Shown: positions 20,581 through 29,881, counted from the stretch's first letter. The stretch: 64,000 bases of DNA from Pseudomonas baltica (GCF_031880315.1 NZ_CP134771.1:1426001-1490000), one strand, 5' to 3'. Notes: generated by a model not told the origin, from the letters alone. Made by a program: numbers and translations.

Positions 20581-21447
20581 TTAGTGTGTCCCGGGGATTG
20601 CTCCGAACAGCCCCTGCTGATAGTCGCTGATAGCCTGATTGATCTCGGCCCGGGTATTCATCACGAACGGCCCATGGGAGACCACCGGTTCATTGATCGG
20701 CGTGGCATGCCCGAACAGCAGCGTAGCCACCGATTGCGCCTGCACGGTCACGGTATCCGGGCCGTCGTTCAGCTCGATCAGATGATGCAAGCGCGCGACC
20801 TCGCCTTCCACCTGCACCTCACCTTTGACGGTATAGAAGAACACCGTCTGCCCCGGCGGCGTCGGCAGCCGGACCTCGGCGCCCGGCTGCAAGTGCACGG
20901 TCATCATGGTCACCTGGGTCAGTGACTCGATCGGCCCGCGCTGGCCGGCGAACTCGCCAGAAATCAGATTGACCACCCCGCGCCCACCGTCCACTTCAAT
21001 GGCCGGTATCTGCTCGCGCTGCAAACCGGTATAGGCCGGCGCGACCATTTTCAGGCGGCCCGGCAGATTGACCCACAGCTGCAGGATTTCCAGCGGCCCG
21101 CCGTTGCGCTTGAACGCCTCGGGGGACAGTTCGGCGTGAATCAGGCCAGCACCGGCCGTCATCCATTGCACGCCGCCGGCCATGATGATGCTTTCATGGC
21201 CGCCGCTGTCGAGGTGCGAAAGCTCGCCGTCGAGGATGAAGGTCACCGTTTCGAAGCCACGGTGCGGATGCGGCCCAAACGGCAGGCCGTTGTTGTTGGG
21301 CCGGTAGATCTGCGGGCCGTGATGGTTGAGGAACAGGAACGGGTCGAGCTGCTCGATCCCAGGGCCCGGCACCGGACGGATGGTGCTCAGGTCGGCGATG
21401 TCATCGCGATAGGCAGGGTGTTGCTTGAAGATACGCAGGGTCGACAT
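20581..21447 (-). CDS. Pirin-family cupin protein
   Basis: A 288-residue bicupin. The N-terminal pirin domain carries the metal-binding pattern PHPHRGFETVTFILDGELSH (His58/His60-type ligands, then His and Glu further on), and the C-terminal cupin domain reads QPGAEVRLPTPPGQTVFFY. Bacterial pirins are reported as quercetin dioxygenases or as regulators of metabolic enzymes; this sequence does not say which. It stands alone, with REP elements on both sides. Confidence 0.9.
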   Translation of the reverse strand: MSTLRIFKQHPAYRDDIADLSTIRPVPGPGIEQLDPFLFLNHHGPQIYRPNNNGLPFGPHPHRGFETVTFILDGELSHLDSGGHESIIMAGGVQWMTAGAGLIHAELSPEAFKRNGGPLEILQLWVNLPGRLKMVAPAYTGLQREQIPAIEVDGGRGVVNLISGEFAGQRGPIESLTQVTMMTVHLQPGAEVRLPTPPGQTVFFYTVKGEVQVEGEVARLHHLIELNDGPDTVTVQAQSVATLLFGHATPINEPVVSHGPFVMNTRAEINQAISDYQQGLFGAIPGTH

Positions 21448-21494
21448 GAGGGCCTCGGCGACGGTAGATCAGGCAGGTATGCGGTGCACGGGCT

Positions 21495-21567
21495 GGCCTT
21501 TTCGCCGGCGAGCCGTGCTCTCACAGATGTAAACCTGTGGGAACAAGGCTTGCCCGCGAAAAGACCG
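21495..21567. repeat. REP-like inverted pair
   Basis: GGCCTTTTCGCCGGCGAGCC with CTCTCACAG faces CTGTGGGAACAAGGCTTGCC with GCGAAAAGACC. It lies between otnI and pirin, downstream of otnI, and probably ends its transcript. Nothing else is seen in 21448-21651. Confidence 0.65.
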
Positions 21568-21651
21568 GCACGAACACCATCATGCTTAGGGGAATAGCAC
21601 ATCCCCGAACCCTACCCATTGCCACCGAGGATTGAAAGTGAAACGCGCCGA

Positions 21652-22446
21652 TCACGCCTGCTCGCTGCGCTCGCGCCAGGCCCGCAGCCAGCCCAGGCCT
21701 GCGCTGGTGCTGCCCTTGGGACGGTATTCGCAACCGATCCAGCCTTTATAGCCCAACTGGTCGATCAACTCGAACAGCTGCGGATAATTCAGCTCGCCCA
21801 AGTCCGGTTCATGCCGATCCGGCACCCCGGCGATCTGGATATGGCCAATGCCAGCCATGTCCCGACGCAGCTTGACGCTCAAGTCGCCTTCCATGATCTG
21901 GCAGTGATAGCAGTCGAACTGCACCTTGATGTTGTCCGCGCCGATCTCGGCGCAAATACCCTGCGCCTGAGCCTGGTAATTGAGGAAAAACCCCGGCATG
22001 TCCCGGGTGTTGATCGGCTCCAGCACCACGGTGACGCCGACCTTGGCGGCCTGCGCCGCAGCGTAGCGCAGGTTGTCGACGTACACCGCCTGATGGCGGG
22101 CACGCATTGACTCGTCCGGCAGCAGGCCTGCCATCACGTGGATCCGGTCATTGCCCAGCACCGCCGCATACTCCAGCGCGCGCTGGAAACCGTCACGAAA
22201 CTCCTGCTCGCGGCCCGGCAGCGAGGCGATGCCCCTCTCCCCTGCCGCCCAGTCACCGGGCGGCGCGTTGAACAGGGCCTGCTCCAGGCCATTCTCGAGC
22301 AACAGCTGTTTGAGCGTCTGCGCACTGTAGTCGTAGGGAAACAGGAACTCGACCGCCTTGAAACCATCCGCTGCAGCAGCCGCGAAACGCTCGAGGAAAT
22401 CGTGTTCGGTGTACAGCATGCTGAGGTTGGCAGCGAAACGAGGCAT
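21652..22446 (-). CDS. otnI: 2-oxo-tetronate isomerase OtnI (hydroxypyruvate isomerase family)
   Basis: TIM-barrel sugar isomerase of 264 residues (AP endonuclease 2-like fold, Hyi family). [21 protein letters not shown] is the typical start, and [21 protein letters not shown] carries the metal-binding glutamate. [15 protein letters not shown] and [13 protein letters not shown] are also family motifs. In the tetronate pathway OtnI converts 2-oxo-tetronate to 3-oxo-tetronate. It lies 21 bases downstream of the gntP-like permease gene, and the cluster contains the other pathway enzymes, which favours OtnI over plain hydroxypyruvate isomerase. Confidence 0.85.
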   Translation of the reverse strand: MPRFAANLSMLYTEHDFLERFAAAAADGFKAVEFLFPYDYSAQTLKQLLLENGLEQALFNAPPGDWAAGERGIASLPGREQEFRDGFQRALEYAAVLGNDRIHVMAGLLPDESMRARHQAVYVDNLRYAAAQAAKVGVTVVLEPINTRDMPGFFLNYQAQAQGICAEIGADNIKVQFDCYHCQIMEGDLSVKLRRDMAGIGHIQIAGVPDRHEPDLGELNYPQLFELIDQLGYKGWIGCEYRPKGSTSAGLGWLRAWRERSEQA

Positions 22447-22467
22447 GGTATCTCCGTGATTGCAGAA

Positions 22468-23925
22468 TCAGACAAAAGGCCAGAGCAGCAGGGTCACCAA
22501 AAAGCCCAGGGTACCCAGGAGAGTCACCAGCAGGGTCCAGGTGCGCAAGCCGTCACCGACGTTCAGACCCGCAAGTTTAGTGAACATCCAGTAACCGGCA
22601 TCGTTGATATGGGACATCGCCAGGCCGCCACCGCCCATGGCCAGGCACAGCAGCGCCAGGTGGTTGGGGCTCAGGTTGAGCGTCGCGATCAGCGGGCTGA
22701 GGATCCCGGCGGTGGTCACCAGCGCCACCGTGGTCGAACCCTGCACGGCACGCAACAGCAAGGTCAACAGGAACCCCAACGCCAGCACGGGCAAGCCGGT
22801 GGAGCGCAGCGCTTCGGACACTACCGCACCGATGCCGGTGTCCACCAGCACCTTGCCGAACACGCCGCCGGCACCGGCAATGAGGATCACCATGGCCACG
22901 CCCGGCAGTGCCGAGCCGATCACGTCCGAGACCTGGCTGCGGCTCCAGCCACGGCGCGAGCCAAGCAACCAGGCGCACAACAGGGTGTCGAGCAACAACG
23001 CCACCAAGGGCGCGCCCAATACCGTCAACACATCACGCAGACCGGAACCGGCCGGCAGCAGGGTCGTCGCCAGCGTCCCGAGCAGGATCAGGATGATCGG
23101 CAGCAAAATCAGAGCAATGATCAAACCGAAGCCGGGCGCTGGCGCCGGTGGCAGTTTGCTTTTCAGGCTGCTGGCGCTTTCTTCGAGGCCCAGGGTCTTG
23201 GCATGCGCGGCTTCGCTGGTGTGCGAGTAGTCGTCGTTGGCCCAGGCCACCAGGTCTTCGTTGGTGATGTGCGGACCGTAGACTTCGCTGCGGATATCGT
23301 CGGTCATCGGGTAGGTCTTGCGGGTCATGCGCCCGGCGATGAAGTAGCCGACGATGCACAGGAGCGCGACGATCGGGAGGCCCAGCATCAGCACCCGGCC
23401 CAGGTCCGCGCCCAGTTGCCCGGCAGCGGCGACCGCACCCGGGTGTGGTGGCAGGAAGGCATGAACGCTAAGCAGCGCCGCGCACATCGGCAGGGCGAAG
23501 ATCAGCAGCGGTTTGCGTGCAGCGCGAGCGACACCGTAGGCCAGCGGCATGAGGATGATCACCCCCACTTCGAAGAACACCGGGATGCCGACCATGAAGC
23601 CCGCAACCGTCAGTGCCAGCGGCGTGCGCTTGTTGCCGAAGCGTGCGATCAGCGTTTTCGCCAGCGCCTCGGCGCCGCCGGACAGCTCGATGATTCGCCC
23701 GATCATGGCGCCCAGGGCGATGATGATGGCGATGTGGCCAAGGGTCTTGCCCATGCCGCCTTCGATGGTCGCTACCAGATCGGCAGGTTTAACACCGGCC
23801 ACCAGTGCTACCAGGATGCTGACCAGCATCAGGGCCACGAATGGCTGGAACTTGTACTTGAGCACCAGGAACAGCAGCAACGCGATGCCGACACCGGCGA
23901 TGGTCATCAACAGGATCGGGCTCAT
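22468..23925 (-). CDS. GntP-family gluconate/sugar acid permease
   Basis: Inner-membrane proton symporter of 485 residues with 12-14 hydrophobic segments. GntP-family signs are KYKFQPFVALMLVSI, GIPVFFEVGVIILMPL, HAFLPPHPGAVAAAGQLGAD and LRAVQGSTTVALVTTAGIL. Its position between otnC and otnI suggests uptake of L-threonate or another C4 sugar acid. A REP pair separates it from otnC upstream, so it may also have its own promoter. Confidence 0.88.
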   Translation of the reverse strand: MSPILLMTIAGVGIALLLFLVLKYKFQPFVALMLVSILVALVAGVKPADLVATIEGGMGKTLGHIAIIIALGAMIGRIIELSGGAEALAKTLIARFGNKRTPLALTVAGFMVGIPVFFEVGVIILMPLAYGVARAARKPLLIFALPMCAALLSVHAFLPPHPGAVAAAGQLGADLGRVLMLGLPIVALLCIVGYFIAGRMTRKTYPMTDDIRSEVYGPHITNEDLVAWANDDYSHTSEAAHAKTLGLEESASSLKSKLPPAPAPGFGLIIALILLPIILILLGTLATTLLPAGSGLRDVLTVLGAPLVALLLDTLLCAWLLGSRRGWSRSQVSDVIGSALPGVAMVILIAGAGGVFGKVLVDTGIGAVVSEALRSTGLPVLALGFLLTLLLRAVQGSTTVALVTTAGILSPLIATLNLSPNHLALLCLAMGGGGLAMSHINDAGYWMFTKLAGLNVGDGLRTWTLLVTLLGTLGFLVTLLLWPFV

Positions 23926-24036
23926 GCGCGGGCTCCTGTTCGGCAGGGACGTGATACGGATATGCGATGAAGGTAAGTCATGCTCTATGTCCTGTTGTTA
24001 TTGTCTGGGTGAAACCGCTGAACGCACCGCTATACC

Positions 24037-24114
24037 CTGTGGGAGCGAGCCAGGCTCGCGAAGAGGCTGGCCCATGCGCCCCAAAAGCATCCCGGGAAGA
24101 GCCCGCTCCCACAG
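24037..24114. repeat. REP-like inverted pair inside the tetronate cluster
   Basis: The outer arms CTGTGGGAGCG (24037-24047) and CGCTCCCACAG (24104-24114) are perfect inverted repeats. It sits in the 210-base gap between otnC and the permease gene, where it could reduce or divide transcription of the cluster. Confidence 0.7.
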
Positions 24115-24135
24115 AAGCAGATGTCGCAAAAACTG

Positions 24136-24774
24136 TTACCACTTGGCGCCGAAGGTATCGCGCAACTCGTCCAGCGCCGCGCCGTCCAGCGGCACTGGCC
24201 GTGGCTGGGTCATGAGCCACAGGCGCGCGGTCTCCTCCAGCTCCTCGAGGGCGTAGCAGGCCTTGGCCACCGAACTCTCCCAGACCACCGGCCCCAGGCG
24301 CTCGAGCATCACTCCGCGAACACTGTTGGCCAGTTCGGCAACCCGCTCGGCCACTTTGGGCGAACCTGGCCGGGCGTAAGGCACCAGCGGAATATGGCCG
24401 ACCTTCATCACTTGATACGGGGTGATCGGCGGCAGAATGTCGTCGACATGCCACACACCCGCCAGCGTCAGCGCCACCAGATGCGTGGAGTGGGTATGCA
24501 CCACCCCGCCCACGCCCGGATTGCGGTCGTAGACCTGACGATGCAGGGCCAGTGTCTTGGAGGGCTTATCCCCCGAGACCCATTCCCCGGCCAGGTTGAC
24601 CTTGGCGATGGCTGCCGGCTCCAGGCGCCCGAGACAGGCGTCGGTGGGCGTGATCAGCCAGCCGTCGTCCAGCCGCGCGCTGATATTGCCGGCACTGCCG
24701 ACGGTGTAGCCGCGCCCGTAGAGCAGGCGCCCCACGGTGCAGATTTCTTCACGTACGGCGCTTTCGTCGATCAT
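24136..24774 (-). CDS. otnC: 3-oxo-tetronate 4-phosphate decarboxylase OtnC (class II aldolase family)
   Basis: A 212-residue zinc enzyme of the class II aldolase/AraD family. GYTVGSAGNISARLDDGWLI binds substrate phosphate, and VVHTHSTHLVALTLAG carries the His-x-His zinc ligands. In the tetronate pathway it decarboxylates 3-oxo-tetronate 4-phosphate to DHAP. The ATG overlaps the otnK stop by four bases. Confidence 0.87.
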   Translation of the reverse strand: MIDESAVREEICTVGRLLYGRGYTVGSAGNISARLDDGWLITPTDACLGRLEPAAIAKVNLAGEWVSGDKPSKTLALHRQVYDRNPGVGGVVHTHSTHLVALTLAGVWHVDDILPPITPYQVMKVGHIPLVPYARPGSPKVAERVAELANSVRGVMLERLGPVVWESSVAKACYALEELEETARLWLMTQPRPVPLDGAALDELRDTFGAKW

Positions 24775-26057
24775 TGCGCACCCCCGGCCAGTTGCTTGAG
24801 GGCCTTGGCGAAAAAGTCGCGGCCGCCAAAATTGCCGGACTTGAGCGCCAGCGCCAGCGGCTCGGCGGTAGTGCTGAGGGTGGCCGGCACGCCCGGGTCG
24901 ATCTGCGCGCCGATCTGCAACAGTTGCACGCCCAAGGCCTGGACCACCGCGCCGGAGGTTTCGCCACCGGCCACCACGAAACGTCGCACGCCAGCCTTAC
25001 GCAGGCCGCTGGCGATCTCGCCCAGCGCCTCCTCGACCATGGCGCCGGCACGCTCGACGCCCAACTGCTGCTGCACGGCCTTGACTTCATCCGGCGCGCT
25101 GGTGGCGTAGATCAGTACCGTCTGCGCCGCGTCCCGAGCAAATGCCAAGGCCTCGGCCACTATCGGTTTACCAGCCGCCAGTGCCAACGGATCGATGCGA
25201 TAAGCCGGACGTCCCGCTTCCAACCAAGCGGCGACTTGCCCGTTGGTGGCGACCGAAGCGCTACCGGCCAGCACCACTTCACCGCCGGCCACTTGCGGCA
25301 GCTCGCTGACATCGAAGTCGCGCAGTTTGCCCGCACGGCGGAAGTTGTCCGGCAGCCCCAGGGCCAGGCCCGAGCCACCGGTGAGCAACGCCAAGCCCGC
25401 GCACGCAGTGCCCAGGGTGTAGAGATCAGCATCGGACAATGCATCCGCCACCGCCATGCCGACGCCCTCGGCGCGCAGCTCGGCAATACGCTTTTGTACC
25501 GCCTCGACACCGCCAGATACCGCGTCATAGCGCAACAGTCCGACCTTGCGGGTGGTCTGCGATTGCAGCACGCGCACCAGGTTGGCATCGGTCATGGGCG
25601 TCAATGGGTGGTGCTGCATGCCCGACTCGCTGAGCAGTTGATCCTGCACGAACAAGTGTCCGCGAAAGATCGTCCGGCCGTTTTCCGGAAACGCCGGGCA
25701 GGCCAGGGTGAAGTCACTGCCGAGCTTGCCGAGCAGCGCTTCGCTGACCTGGCCGATATTGCCCGCGGCGGTGGAGTCGAACGTCGAGCAGTACTTGAAG
25801 AAGATCTGCTCGCAACCGCGCGCTTGCAGCCATTCAAGGGCAGCCAGCGATTCGGCAACCGCGTCGCTAGCCGGCGTGGTGCGCGACTTGAGGGCGATGA
25901 CGATAGCGTCGGCATCCAGCCCGGCAGCCACTTCGGCGCTGGGGATACCGATGCTCTGCACCGTGCGCATGCCGCCGCGCACCAGCATGTTGGCCAGGTC
26001 CGTGGCACCGGTGAAGTCGTCGGCGATGCAGCCCAGCAAGGGTTTAGTGTTGCTCAT
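24771..26057 (-). CDS. otnK: 3-oxo-tetronate kinase OtnK (four-carbon acid sugar kinase)
   Basis: A 428-residue member of the DUF1537/four-carbon acid sugar kinase family. The N-terminal substrate domain begins LGCIADDFTGATDLANMLVRGG; QIFFKYCSTFDSTAAGNIG is the conserved central motif. The C-terminal nucleotide domain shows VAGGETSGAVVQALGV. It phosphorylates 3-oxo-tetronate with ATP, between OtnI and OtnC in the pathway. It lies 10 bases after ltnD and overlaps otnC. Confidence 0.88.
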   Translation of the reverse strand: MSNTKPLLGCIADDFTGATDLANMLVRGGMRTVQSIGIPSAEVAAGLDADAIVIALKSRTTPASDAVAESLAALEWLQARGCEQIFFKYCSTFDSTAAGNIGQVSEALLGKLGSDFTLACPAFPENGRTIFRGHLFVQDQLLSESGMQHHPLTPMTDANLVRVLQSQTTRKVGLLRYDAVSGGVEAVQKRIAELRAEGVGMAVADALSDADLYTLGTACAGLALLTGGSGLALGLPDNFRRAGKLRDFDVSELPQVAGGEVVLAGSASVATNGQVAAWLEAGRPAYRIDPLALAAGKPIVAEALAFARDAAQTVLIYATSAPDEVKAVQQQLGVERAGAMVEEALGEIASGLRKAGVRRFVVAGGETSGAVVQALGVQLLQIGAQIDPGVPATLSTTAEPLALALKSGNFGGRDFFAKALKQLAGGAQ

Positions 26058-26067
26058 GCCAGGCTCC

Positions 26068-26970
26068 TCAAACGTCTTTTTTGCCGGTGGGCAGGGTGAT
26101 GCCCGGGAAGATCTTGATCACCGCGGAGTCATCTTCGCGGCCGAATCCGGCACTCGAGGCCTGCATGAACATCTGGTGCGCGGTGGCCGACAGCGGCAGC
26201 GGGAATTTGCTGGTGCGGGCGGTATCGAGCACCAGGCCCAGGTCCTTGACGAAGATATCCACAGCCGACAGCGGCGTGTAATCGGCGTTGAGGATGTGCG
26301 GCACGCGGTTCTCGAACATCCACGAATTGCCGGCGCTGTGGGTGATGACTTCGTACAGCGCGTCGGCATCGACCCCTTCACGCAGGCCAAGGGCCATGGC
26401 CTCGGCACTGGCAGCGATGTGCACGCCGGCCAGCAACTGGTTGATGATCTTGACCTTCGACCCGAGGCCGTGGACATCGCCCAGGCGGTAGACCTTGCCG
26501 GCCATGCCGCTGAGGATCGCATCGGCCTTGGCGTAGGAATCGGCCGGGCCGCTGGTCATCATGGTCATCTCGCCTGCAGCGGCCTTGGCGGCGCCACCGG
26601 AGATCGGCGCGTCGAGATATAACAGATTCTGTTCACCCAGGCGTTTGCCCAGTTCGACGGCGAAGGTCGGCGCGACGGTGGCGCAGCCGATGATCAGGCT
26701 GCCAGGGCGCAGGGCAGCGACTGCACCGTTGTCGCCATAGAGCACGGTTTCGGTCTGTTCGGCGTTGACTACCACGGTGATGATCACTTCGCACTGCGCG
26801 GCCATGGCGGCAGGCGTGGCGCAGGCGACACCGCCTTCGGCGGCAAATTGCTCGGTCACGGTGCTGCGCACGTCACAGGCATGCACATTGAAACCCGAGC
26901 GCAGCAGCGAGCGAGCGATGCCCAAGCCCATTGCGCCTAGACCGATCACACCAACGTTTTTGTTATTCAT
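26068..26970 (-). CDS. ltnD: L-threonate dehydrogenase LtnD
   Basis: NAD-dependent beta-hydroxyacid dehydrogenase of 300 residues. The Rossmann motif GLGAMGLGIARSL is at the N-terminus; the substrate motif reads DAPISGGAAKAAAGEMTMM, and the catalytic lysine lies in GSKVKIINQLLAGVH. In the tetronate pathway it oxidises L-threonate to 2-oxo-threonate. The ATG at 26970 has GAGGAG eight bases upstream; the 29 in-frame codons before it hold the operator and are not coding. It is the first gene of the ltnD-otnK-otnC transcript. Confidence 0.88.
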   Translation of the reverse strand: MNNKNVGVIGLGAMGLGIARSLLRSGFNVHACDVRSTVTEQFAAEGGVACATPAAMAAQCEVIITVVVNAEQTETVLYGDNGAVAALRPGSLIIGCATVAPTFAVELGKRLGEQNLLYLDAPISGGAAKAAAGEMTMMTSGPADSYAKADAILSGMAGKVYRLGDVHGLGSKVKIINQLLAGVHIAASAEAMALGLREGVDADALYEVITHSAGNSWMFENRVPHILNADYTPLSAVDIFVKDLGLVLDTARTSKFPLPLSATAHQMFMQASSAGFGREDDSAVIKIFPGITLPTGKKDV

Positions 26971-27040
26971 GAAAAAGCTCCTCGAAGGGTGAAATGGATA
27001 CTGAACCAATGATCCGATCTTGTGAAGATATTTTTTCAAA

Positions 27041-27066
27041 TTAACAAATATTAACACTGGTTAACA
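27041..27066 (-). promoter_or_regulatory. Triple direct-repeat operator for the DeoR regulator, ltnD promoter
   Basis: TTAACA occurs at 27041, 27051 and 27061, exactly 10 bases apart; read on the minus strand these are TGTTAA repeats upstream of ltnD. DeoR-family repressors commonly bind such direct repeats at one helical turn. TTGAAA just downstream (minus strand) could be the -35. No bases other than this A/T-rich block separate the regulator's terminator from the ltnD leader. Confidence 0.65.
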
Positions 27067-27071
27067 GGGCG

Positions 27072-27093
27072 AAAAAAAAGCCCCTAAGGGCTT
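27072..27093 (-). terminator. Rho-independent terminator of the DeoR regulator gene
   Basis: The stem AAGCCC/GGGCTT with loop CTAA (27078-27093) is followed on the minus strand by eight T residues (27079-27072). It lies about 130 bases after the regulator stop and directly ahead of the ltnD operator. Confidence 0.85.
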
Positions 27094-27112
27094 GGATCTG
27101 GCGGATGTCCGC

Positions 27113-27204
27113 TGTGGGAGCGGGTTCAGTCCGCGAAAGCGTCTCTGCGCACAACCGTGCATAGGATTCGCGAGCCCGTTCACGGGCAGAGCCCGCTCCA
27201 CCAG
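27113..27204. repeat. REP-like inverted pair
   Basis: TGTGGGAGCGGGTTCAGTCC at one end and GGGCAGAGCCCGCTCCACCA at the other. It lies between the DeoR gene stop and its terminator. Confidence 0.65.
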
Positions 27205-27225
27205 AGTCAGGGCGATACGGATCCC

Positions 27226-28041
27226 TTATGCCAGCATCAACTCCACGCCCTGCTTGCGAATCCCGTCCGCCGCCGCCTCGGCCAGCGCCGCATCGGTGAT
27301 GATCACATCGAACTGCGCCAATGCCGCGATCTTGTACATGCCAAAGGTGCCGTATTTGGAGCTTGTCGCCACCAGCACGGTCTGCGAGGCCGCTTGCATG
27401 GCCACCTGCTTGACCTCGACCTTGAGCGGCGAAGGCGTGGTGGTCCCCCGCTGCAGGTCCCAGGAACTGGTAGACATAAAGGCCACGTCGGTGGCGATCT
27501 GCCGCAAGGTACTGGCCGCCAGGCCGCCCACGCACGAACGATTGGGGTGATCGAGCAGGCCGCCGGTGTGGATCACGTCGACATGCAGGACATCAGCCAA
27601 GGCCTCGACGATACCGAAGTCGTTGGTGACCACCGTCATGCCGGTAAGCGCCGTGATGTAGGGCACGATCTCCAGCGTGGAAGTGCCGGCATCCAGGTAG
27701 ACGGTCATATCGGCATGCAGCAGCGACGACGCCAGTTTGGCCATGGCCTCTTTCTGCGCCTGCTCGACCACTGCCTTGGACTGGTGACTCGGTTCGCTGT
27801 GCACCTGGCTGGCGATGCGCACGCCGCCGGTCACCGAATAGGCCCGCCCCTCTTGCTCGAGCAGCGCGATATCGCGGCGCACGGTCATGTGCGAGCAATC
27901 GAACATTTCCATGATCTGGTGCACGCTGAGGACCTGCTGCTTGCGCAACTGGCGCAGGATCTGCTCGCGGCGCTGGGCGGGAATGATCGGCGTGCTGGCG
28001 TTGGGGGCGGCATTGCTTGCCGTGTCCTCTGGGGCTGACAT
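27226..28041 (-). CDS. DeoR/GlpR-family regulator of the tetronate cluster
   Basis: Predicted repressor of 271 residues. The N-terminal helix-turn-helix covers QRREQILRQLRKQQ and VHQIMEMFDCSHMTVRRDIA. The C-terminal DeoR sensor domain (about residue 90 on) has YLDAGTSTLEI and DVAFMSTSSWDLQRG, the usual sugar-phosphate binding region. The start MSAPEDTAS at 28041 has AGGA seven bases upstream; an earlier ATG at 28074 is possible. It reads toward ltnD and ends at its own terminator, so it is a separate transcript. The effector is probably a pathway intermediate. Confidence 0.87.
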   Translation of the reverse strand: MSAPEDTASNAAPNASTPIIPAQRREQILRQLRKQQVLSVHQIMEMFDCSHMTVRRDIALLEQEGRAYSVTGGVRIASQVHSEPSHQSKAVVEQAQKEAMAKLASSLLHADMTVYLDAGTSTLEIVPYITALTGMTVVTNDFGIVEALADVLHVDVIHTGGLLDHPNRSCVGGLAASTLRQIATDVAFMSTSSWDLQRGTTTPSPLKVEVKQVAMQAASQTVLVATSSKYGTFGMYKIAALAQFDVIITDAALAEAAADGIRKQGVELMLA

Positions 28042-28259
28042 GGAGGGTCCTGACTGGCGGGCGAATGTGCGCATACTAGCTGCGCAACCGCGCTAAATCC
28101 ACGCAGGCAGTTGCGCGCGATCACTCGCCCCCTCGTCCGGTGCCGCGCCGATCCAGCTGAACTTTCAAAATCGCCCTGGCCTCCGATCTATAACGCGTCA
28201 GTCTTTTACGGGGCTGCGCGACCTGTTTCCTCATCAGCACCGAAAACGGAGTCCACACC

Positions 28260-28823
28260 ATGAGCAACCGACTCAGCGGCAAGAAGATCCTCATCATCAC
28301 CTCCAACACCGGTATCGAACGCGATGAACTGGTCAAGCCGATGGAGGCCCTGCGGGCGCTGGGCGCAGCGGTGACGCACGGCTCGAGTGATGGCGGCACC
28401 ACCCAGACCTTCGTACAGGACACCGAAAAGGATCGCACCTACGAATCGCAAGCGGCCCTCGCCGGGCTGCACGCCTCGGAGTTCGATGCACTGGTGATTC
28501 CGGGCGGTACAGTCAACGCCGACACCCTGCGTCTGGACGAAAACGCCCAGCGCCTGGTCAATGAATTCGCCGATGCGGGCAAGACGGTAGCCGCGATTTG
28601 CCACGGGCCGTGGCTGCTGGTCAATGCAGGCGTGATCGCGGGCAAGACACTGACCTCCTACCCAAGCATCAAGACTGACCTGGTCAATGCCGACGCGGCA
28701 GGCTGGGTCGATGAAGAGGTCAAACAGTGCCCGGCCAACGGCTGGACACTGATCACCTCGCGCACCCCCAAGGATATCCCGGCATTCAACGAAGCCATCG
28801 CCGCCGCCCTCGAGGCTGCTTGA
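28260..28823 (+). CDS. DJ-1/PfpI-family protein (class I glutamine amidotransferase-like)
   Basis: A 187-residue single-domain protein. The nucleophile elbow AAICHGPWLL places the reactive cysteine at about residue 118, and EFDALVIPGGTVNADTLRLD supplies the conserved acidic/Gly-Gly segment. Members act as glyoxalase III, deglycase-like or stress chaperones; the specific role cannot be read here. It diverges from the DeoR gene across a 218-base spacer, and its stop is 5 bases from the convergent PanE-like gene. Confidence 0.88.
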   Translation: MSNRLSGKKILIITSNTGIERDELVKPMEALRALGAAVTHGSSDGGTTQTFVQDTEKDRTYESQAALAGLHASEFDALVIPGGTVNADTLRLDENAQRLVNEFADAGKTVAAICHGPWLLVNAGVIAGKTLTSYPSIKTDLVNADAAGWVDEEVKQCPANGWTLITSRTPKDIPAFNEAIAAALEAA

Positions 28824-28828
28824 AGCCG

Positions 28829-29749
28829 TCAGCCTGGCAGGCGTTGTTGATAGACCTGCAGGTTGACATACGCCGCTGACAACAGCGGCGTATCGACACC
28901 CGCCTCCTGACCGCGCCGCAGTAGATCGCCTACGATCTGCTGCGCCTCGATGGGCGCACCGGCGCATAGATCCCGGTACATAGACGATGTTTGGCGGGAG
29001 TCCTTCTGCGTCAGCACCTCACGAGCCTGTGCCAGTCCCGCAGGATCCGGCGTTGCACCGACCGCCGAGACAATCGCCACCACTTCATCGATCAATCGTC
29101 GGGCAAACGCCTGCCCGCCGTCCGCTATTGCGACCTCACCGATAGTGCCGCGTGTCAGCGCATTGATGCTCCCCAGCGACGCCAGCAACACCCACTTGTC
29201 CCACAGTGCCTGTTTGATCGTCGTGCTCAAGGTGGTGTCGAAACCCGCGTCACTGAGCAATTCGTGCAGGCGCGCCGTGCGCTCGGAAGGCTGACCGTCC
29301 AGTTCGCCATAAGCCAGATGATTGATGGCCCCCCGCTGGATGATTCGCCCCTCGCTATCGACCTCGGCGATGATCTTGCATACCCCGCCGATCAAAACGC
29401 CGGCACCGAAACGCTCGGTAATAACGTCGATATGACGCATACCGTTTAGCAGCGGCATCACCAGTGTCTGCGGACCTACCGCTGGTGCCATGTCGGCCAG
29501 CGCACTGTCGAGGGCATAAGCCTTGACGGCGAGGATGATCACATCAAAGGGCTGATCGAGCCGATCGGCCGTCAACCACTGCGGGGAGATACGGGTATCG
29601 CCCGATGGGCTGAGCACCTGCAGGCCGTGCTCGGCTAGCTGTGCTGCGCGTTTGGGGCGAACGAGGAAGGTCACGTCACGGCCGGCTTGGGCCAGACGAG
29701 AACCGAAGAAGCCACCGGTGGCACCGGCGCCAATGATCAAAATGCGCAT
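28829..29749 (-). CDS. PanE/ApbA-family 2-dehydropantoate 2-reductase-like protein
   Basis: A 306-residue NADPH-dependent ketopantoate reductase homologue. The Rossmann motif GAGATGGFFGSRLAQAG begins at residue 7; VILAVKAYALDSAL and the catalytic-lysine segment TTIKQALWDKWVLLASLGS are present, as is SMYRDLCAGAPIEAQQIVGD near the end. Pseudomonads have several PanE paralogues, and this one stands away from other pantothenate genes, so a role in pantothenate synthesis is uncertain. Confidence 0.85.
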   Translation of the reverse strand: MRILIIGAGATGGFFGSRLAQAGRDVTFLVRPKRAAQLAEHGLQVLSPSGDTRISPQWLTADRLDQPFDVIILAVKAYALDSALADMAPAVGPQTLVMPLLNGMRHIDVITERFGAGVLIGGVCKIIAEVDSEGRIIQRGAINHLAYGELDGQPSERTARLHELLSDAGFDTTLSTTIKQALWDKWVLLASLGSINALTRGTIGEVAIADGGQAFARRLIDEVVAIVSAVGATPDPAGLAQAREVLTQKDSRQTSSMYRDLCAGAPIEAQQIVGDLLRRGQEAGVDTPLLSAAYVNLQVYQQRLPG

Positions 29750-29881
29750 CGAGAGAGATCCTTGTTGCGAAATGACAAAAAGCCACGTCGTCTGCTTTTA
29801 GGGGCATATGCACGCAAGACACTGTAGAAGCTGCTGCCCCATATCGCAAGAATCCGCTCGTTGTGCGGGATCAGCAGCCGT

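Noticed and set aside
22138..23970. 610-codon open frame opposite the permease and otnI genes
   Set aside because: Rich in Gln, His and Arg, with no domain; the minus-strand genes have clear motifs and ribosome sites.
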